Below, piece after piece: positions 5,910 through 7,209 of a DNA stretch of 7,209 nucleotides. The DNA is taken from NCBI GenBank assembly GCA_945889545.1, contig CAMDCC010000157.1:1-7209 (forward strand), written 5' to 3'. Below the pieces are notes generated by a model. It was not told where the DNA came from, searched no databases, and saw only the letters and a program-made list of their open reading frames with translations. This stretch comes from Bifidobacterium breve (lineage in GTDB: Bacteria > Actinomycetota > Acidimicrobiia > IMCC26256 > PALSA-555). A program made the position numbers and the translations under genes. Each line of letters starts with the position of its first letter. Position 1 is the stretch's first letter.

Positions 5910-6332
5910 TCAGCCGAAAGTAATGGTTCGGGACGCGAGCTTCCATCCGTCGGGTGTGCGATGCATCACGTCGTCGTACTGGCCCATGGTGCGGATCGTG
6001 GGTGTTGCGGTCGTGCACTCGACGAACAAGAAGGTCGAGCGCGCCCGGGCTCGGTCATCGCTCTCGAGGTCGACGACGGATGTGGTGATGACGTGGCGGG
6101 TGTTCGTCCCCGGGCCTTGGAGGCCGGCTGCGATGCGTTCGCGGGCGCCGGTCGCGATCTCGTCGCGGCCGTTGCGGGATGTGGCGGGTAACCCGACGGC
6201 TGGATTGGCCGGCATCGACCACACCACGTCGTCGGTCATCTCGGCGACGTAGCGATCGACATCGCCGTCATCGGCGAGGTGGGCCAACCGCGCCACGATG
6301 TTGCGAACCGCAAGCTCGGCGTCACTGCTCAT
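5910..6332 (-). CDS. SnoaL/NTF2-like family protein
   Basis: The 140-residue protein fits the SnoaL-like (NTF2 superfamily) cone-shaped alpha+beta fold. A helix with VRNIVARLAHLADDGDVDRYVAEMTDDVVW opens the protein; the D-x-D-x-Y ... D-x-V-W pattern is typical. It is followed by a TRHVITT strand, an antiparallel sheet, and the ending GQYDDVMHRTPDGWKLASRTITF, which matches the family's G-x-Y-x-D ... dGW-x-i-x-x-R finish. Members include ring hydroxylases' small subunits, cyclases and dehydratases, as well as many of unknown role, so the reaction cannot be named. The ATG at 6332 is preferred; a GTG at 6344 would add four residues, and neither has a clear Shine-Dalgarno. The gene is convergent with nirK and lies 38 bp downstream of another minus-strand gene. 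A 10-bp direct repeat fills most of that gap. Confidence 0.85.
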   Translation of the reverse strand: MSSDAELAVRNIVARLAHLADDGDVDRYVAEMTDDVVWSMPANPAVGLPATSRNGRDEIATGARERIAAGLQGPGTNTRHVITTSVVDLESDDRARARSTFLFVECTTATPTIRTMGQYDDVMHRTPDGWKLASRTITFG

Positions 6333-6343
6333 ATGCGGCTGCA

Positions 6344-6367
6344 CCGTACCTGGCGCGCCGTACCTGG
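6344..6367. repeat. 10-bp direct repeat just upstream of the SnoaL-like gene
   Basis: CCGTACCTGG occurs exactly twice (6344-6353 and 6358-6367), separated by CGCG, giving a 14-bp period; the junction contains the 8-bp palindrome GGCGCGCC (6352-6359). It lies between the stop of the upstream gene (6371) and the ATG at 6332, so it could be an operator or a small duplication. Confidence 0.7.
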
Positions 6368-6370
6368 CCG

Positions 6371-7075
6371 TCAGCCGAAGGCGATGCGCACGACCGACGC
6401 TTCGAGGATGCCTCCGTCTTCGGGTGACACCGTGAAGAAGATGATTGCCCCGAACTCTTGTGTTGGCGCGGTGAAGGTGAGCGTGGATTGGAACGGGCCA
6501 AAATCGCCGTTGCCGCCGCCCATGACGAACCCGCTCCCGAGCGGCTGGGTGTTCCCGTCCTCGCGGATCTCGACGTTCACCTGTGCTTCGAACGCGGTGC
6601 TCGTGCCCGCGAGTGGCATCGGTGAAGTGGCGACCGCCAGCGCTGCCGGCTCAGTGACCTGGATGTTCGTCGTGGTCGCGCCGAGGACCCACCACGTGTC
6701 GTCGGAGAGCTGGCGTACCAGCACGGTGGTGACGGGTCCGTTGGCGAACGGTTGCACATCGACTTCGCCTGAACGCGTATCACCTTGGCGGAATTCACCG
6801 AGCACTGGGTTGGCTATCCCGACGAAGTCGGTGGCGAAACCGCGTGCGGCGTCGACCGGCTCGGCGTATCGGGTGCTGCTCGACGCGACCGGCCACACGG
6901 CCGTCGAAGTGTCCAATGTTGAAGCGGCGGTCGTGGTGGTGGTGCTCGGCTGCGACGTGCTCGTGGACGGCGCGGCCTTCTGGTCGTTCCCGTCACTGTC
7001 GAACACGATCACCGCGCCGACGACCAACACCGCCACGAGGGCACCCCCCAGCAGGATCCGAATGCGGTTCGACAT
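6371..7075 (-). CDS. Membrane-anchored secreted protein with Thr/Ser linker and probable C-terminal Gmad2 domain
   Basis: The 234-residue protein has a positively charged start, one hydrophobic segment (about 7-25) acting as signal anchor, and a low-complexity linker rich in Thr, Ser and Pro (36-57) typical of exported actinobacterial proteins. It also has a middle domain (about 68-135, with VRQLSDDTWWVLGATT) and a C-terminal beta-sandwich (about 138-234). The latter has G-T-S-T-A-F-E-A-Q-V-N-V near 157-168, GPFQSTLTF near 193-201 and DGGILEASVV near 220-229, which fit the immunoglobulin-like Gmad2 domain. There is no lipobox cysteine. The likely place is the outer face of the membrane; its function is unknown. 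A strong Shine-Dalgarno, GAGGAGG, lies about 6-8 bases before the ATG at 7075. A CATACT -10 candidate and a DosR-like motif lie further upstream. A 272-codon plus-strand frame opposite it is a shadow. Confidence 0.82.
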   Translation of the reverse strand: MSNRIRILLGGALVAVLVVGAVIVFDSDGNDQKAAPSTSTSQPSTTTTTAASTLDTSTAVWPVASSSTRYAEPVDAARGFATDFVGIANPVLGEFRQGDTRSGEVDVQPFANGPVTTVLVRQLSDDTWWVLGATTTNIQVTEPAALAVATSPMPLAGTSTAFEAQVNVEIREDGNTQPLGSGFVMGGGNGDFGPFQSTLTFTAPTQEFGAIIFFTVSPEDGGILEASVVRIAFG

Positions 7076-7081
7076 GTTGAG

Positions 7082-7088
7082 CCTCCTC
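7082..7088 (-). promoter_or_regulatory. Shine-Dalgarno site of the Gmad2-domain gene
   Basis: Read on the minus strand this is GAGGAGG, 6 bases before the ATG at 7075. It decides in favour of the minus-strand gene over the long overlapping plus-strand frame. Confidence 0.75.
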
Positions 7089-7101
7089 GTCGTGTGACCT
7101 C

Positions 7102-7107
7102 AGTATG
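7102..7107 (-). promoter_or_regulatory. Candidate -10 box (CATACT) of the Gmad2-domain gene
   Basis: The minus-strand hexamer CATACT is one base from TATACT and would place transcription start near 7095, giving a leader of about 20 bases that includes the Shine-Dalgarno. No good -35 is visible, as expected for an activator-dependent promoter. Confidence 0.35.
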
Positions 7108-7131
7108 ACGACTCTGGCGGGGAGGCGGGCA

Positions 7132-7145
7132 GGGCCATTGGTCCT
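7132..7145 (-). promoter_or_regulatory. DosR-box-like motif (box C) upstream of the Gmad2-domain gene
   Basis: On the minus strand AGGACCAATGGCCC matches the DosR core at 10 of 14 positions. Its plus-strand text GGGCAGGGCC-N4-GTCC (from 7127) mirrors GGCAGGGCC-N4-GTCC at box A (2284-2300). Its centre is about 43.5 bp upstream of the start predicted from the CATACT -10, the same geometry as boxes A and B relative to their start codons. It overlaps the first unit of the adjoining tandem repeat, which weakens the case. Confidence 0.35.
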
Positions 7146-7209
7146 GGCTCTCCGGTTCAGGCTCTTGGTCCCGGCTCTCAGGTCCAGGCTTCTGAGGTTC
7201 AGACTTCTG
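7140..7209. repeat. Degenerate ~14-bp tandem repeat, running to the window end
   Basis: Five consecutive units begin GGTYC and contain GGCTCT or close variants: 7140-7153, 7154-7166, 7167-7180, 7181-7195 and 7196-7209 (14, 13, 14, 15 and 14 bp). The unit is not a multiple of three and no gene covers it, so it is a non-coding tandem repeat that may continue beyond the window. Confidence 0.75.

Noticed and set aside
4681..6018. 445-codon open frame on the minus strand
   Set aside because: It lies opposite nirK, which has all copper ligands in order; the antisense product shows no recognisable motif.
6279..7097. 272-codon open frame on the plus strand
   Set aside because: The minus-strand gene opposite has a signal anchor, a Thr/Ser linker, a Gmad2-like domain and a strong Shine-Dalgarno; the plus-strand frame has none of these.
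7140..7209. CRISPR array
   Set aside because: Units are only about 14 bp, degenerate and contiguous, with no spacers and no cas genes nearby.

Overview
The window reads as chromosomal DNA of a high-GC actinobacterium. High-GC codon use, a response regulator very close to mycobacterial DosR/DevR, and the mix of neighbouring protein families all point this way; an uncultured Acidimicrobiia-like lineage is my guess, not something the sequence proves. I see no mobile element, RNA gene or CRISPR array.

Layout. Bases 1-1158 (+) hold the C-terminal part of a family 5 ABC transporter substrate-binding protein, cut by the window edge. Facing it is a minus-strand pair: an FMN-binding split-barrel protein of the pyridoxamine-5'-phosphate-oxidase-like family (2251-1805), followed after 42 bp by a flavodoxin-like protein (1762-1175). 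Divergent from this pair on the plus strand are a DosR-like response regulator (2368-3024) and a single-GAF sensor histidine kinase (3042-4181), in the same gene order as mycobacterial devR-devS. Next on the plus strand come a 141-residue possible SRPBCC-like protein (4283-4708) and, 2 bp later, a membrane-anchored copper nitrite reductase homologue (nirK type, 4711-5850). Two minus-strand genes finish the window: an NTF2/SnoaL-like protein (6332-5910) and a membrane-anchored protein with a Thr/Ser linker and a probable Gmad2 domain (7075-6371). The last 70 bases are a degenerate tandem repeat of about 14 bp.

How it may work together. The kinase GAF domain keeps the histidine that aligns with the haem ligand His149 of M. 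tuberculosis DevS, and the regulator keeps the DosR DNA-contact residues. GGGAC/GTCCC palindromes resembling the DosR box lie upstream of three flanking transcription units: the flavoprotein pair, the SRPBCC-nirK pair and the Gmad2-domain gene. Each is centred about 44 bp upstream of a start codon or predicted transcription start. The simplest reading is a compact hypoxia/NO-responsive regulon in which a haem-GAF kinase and DosR-like regulator control a copper nitrite reductase and flavin proteins. Because NirK makes NO, a DosS-type ligand, a feedback loop is possible. The domain assignments are well supported; the regulon is inference from motif matches by eye.

The main oddity is that the regulator has no ATG, GTG or TTG in frame upstream of its essential N-terminal strand. 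It appears to start at an ATC codon, possibly on a leaderless transcript.
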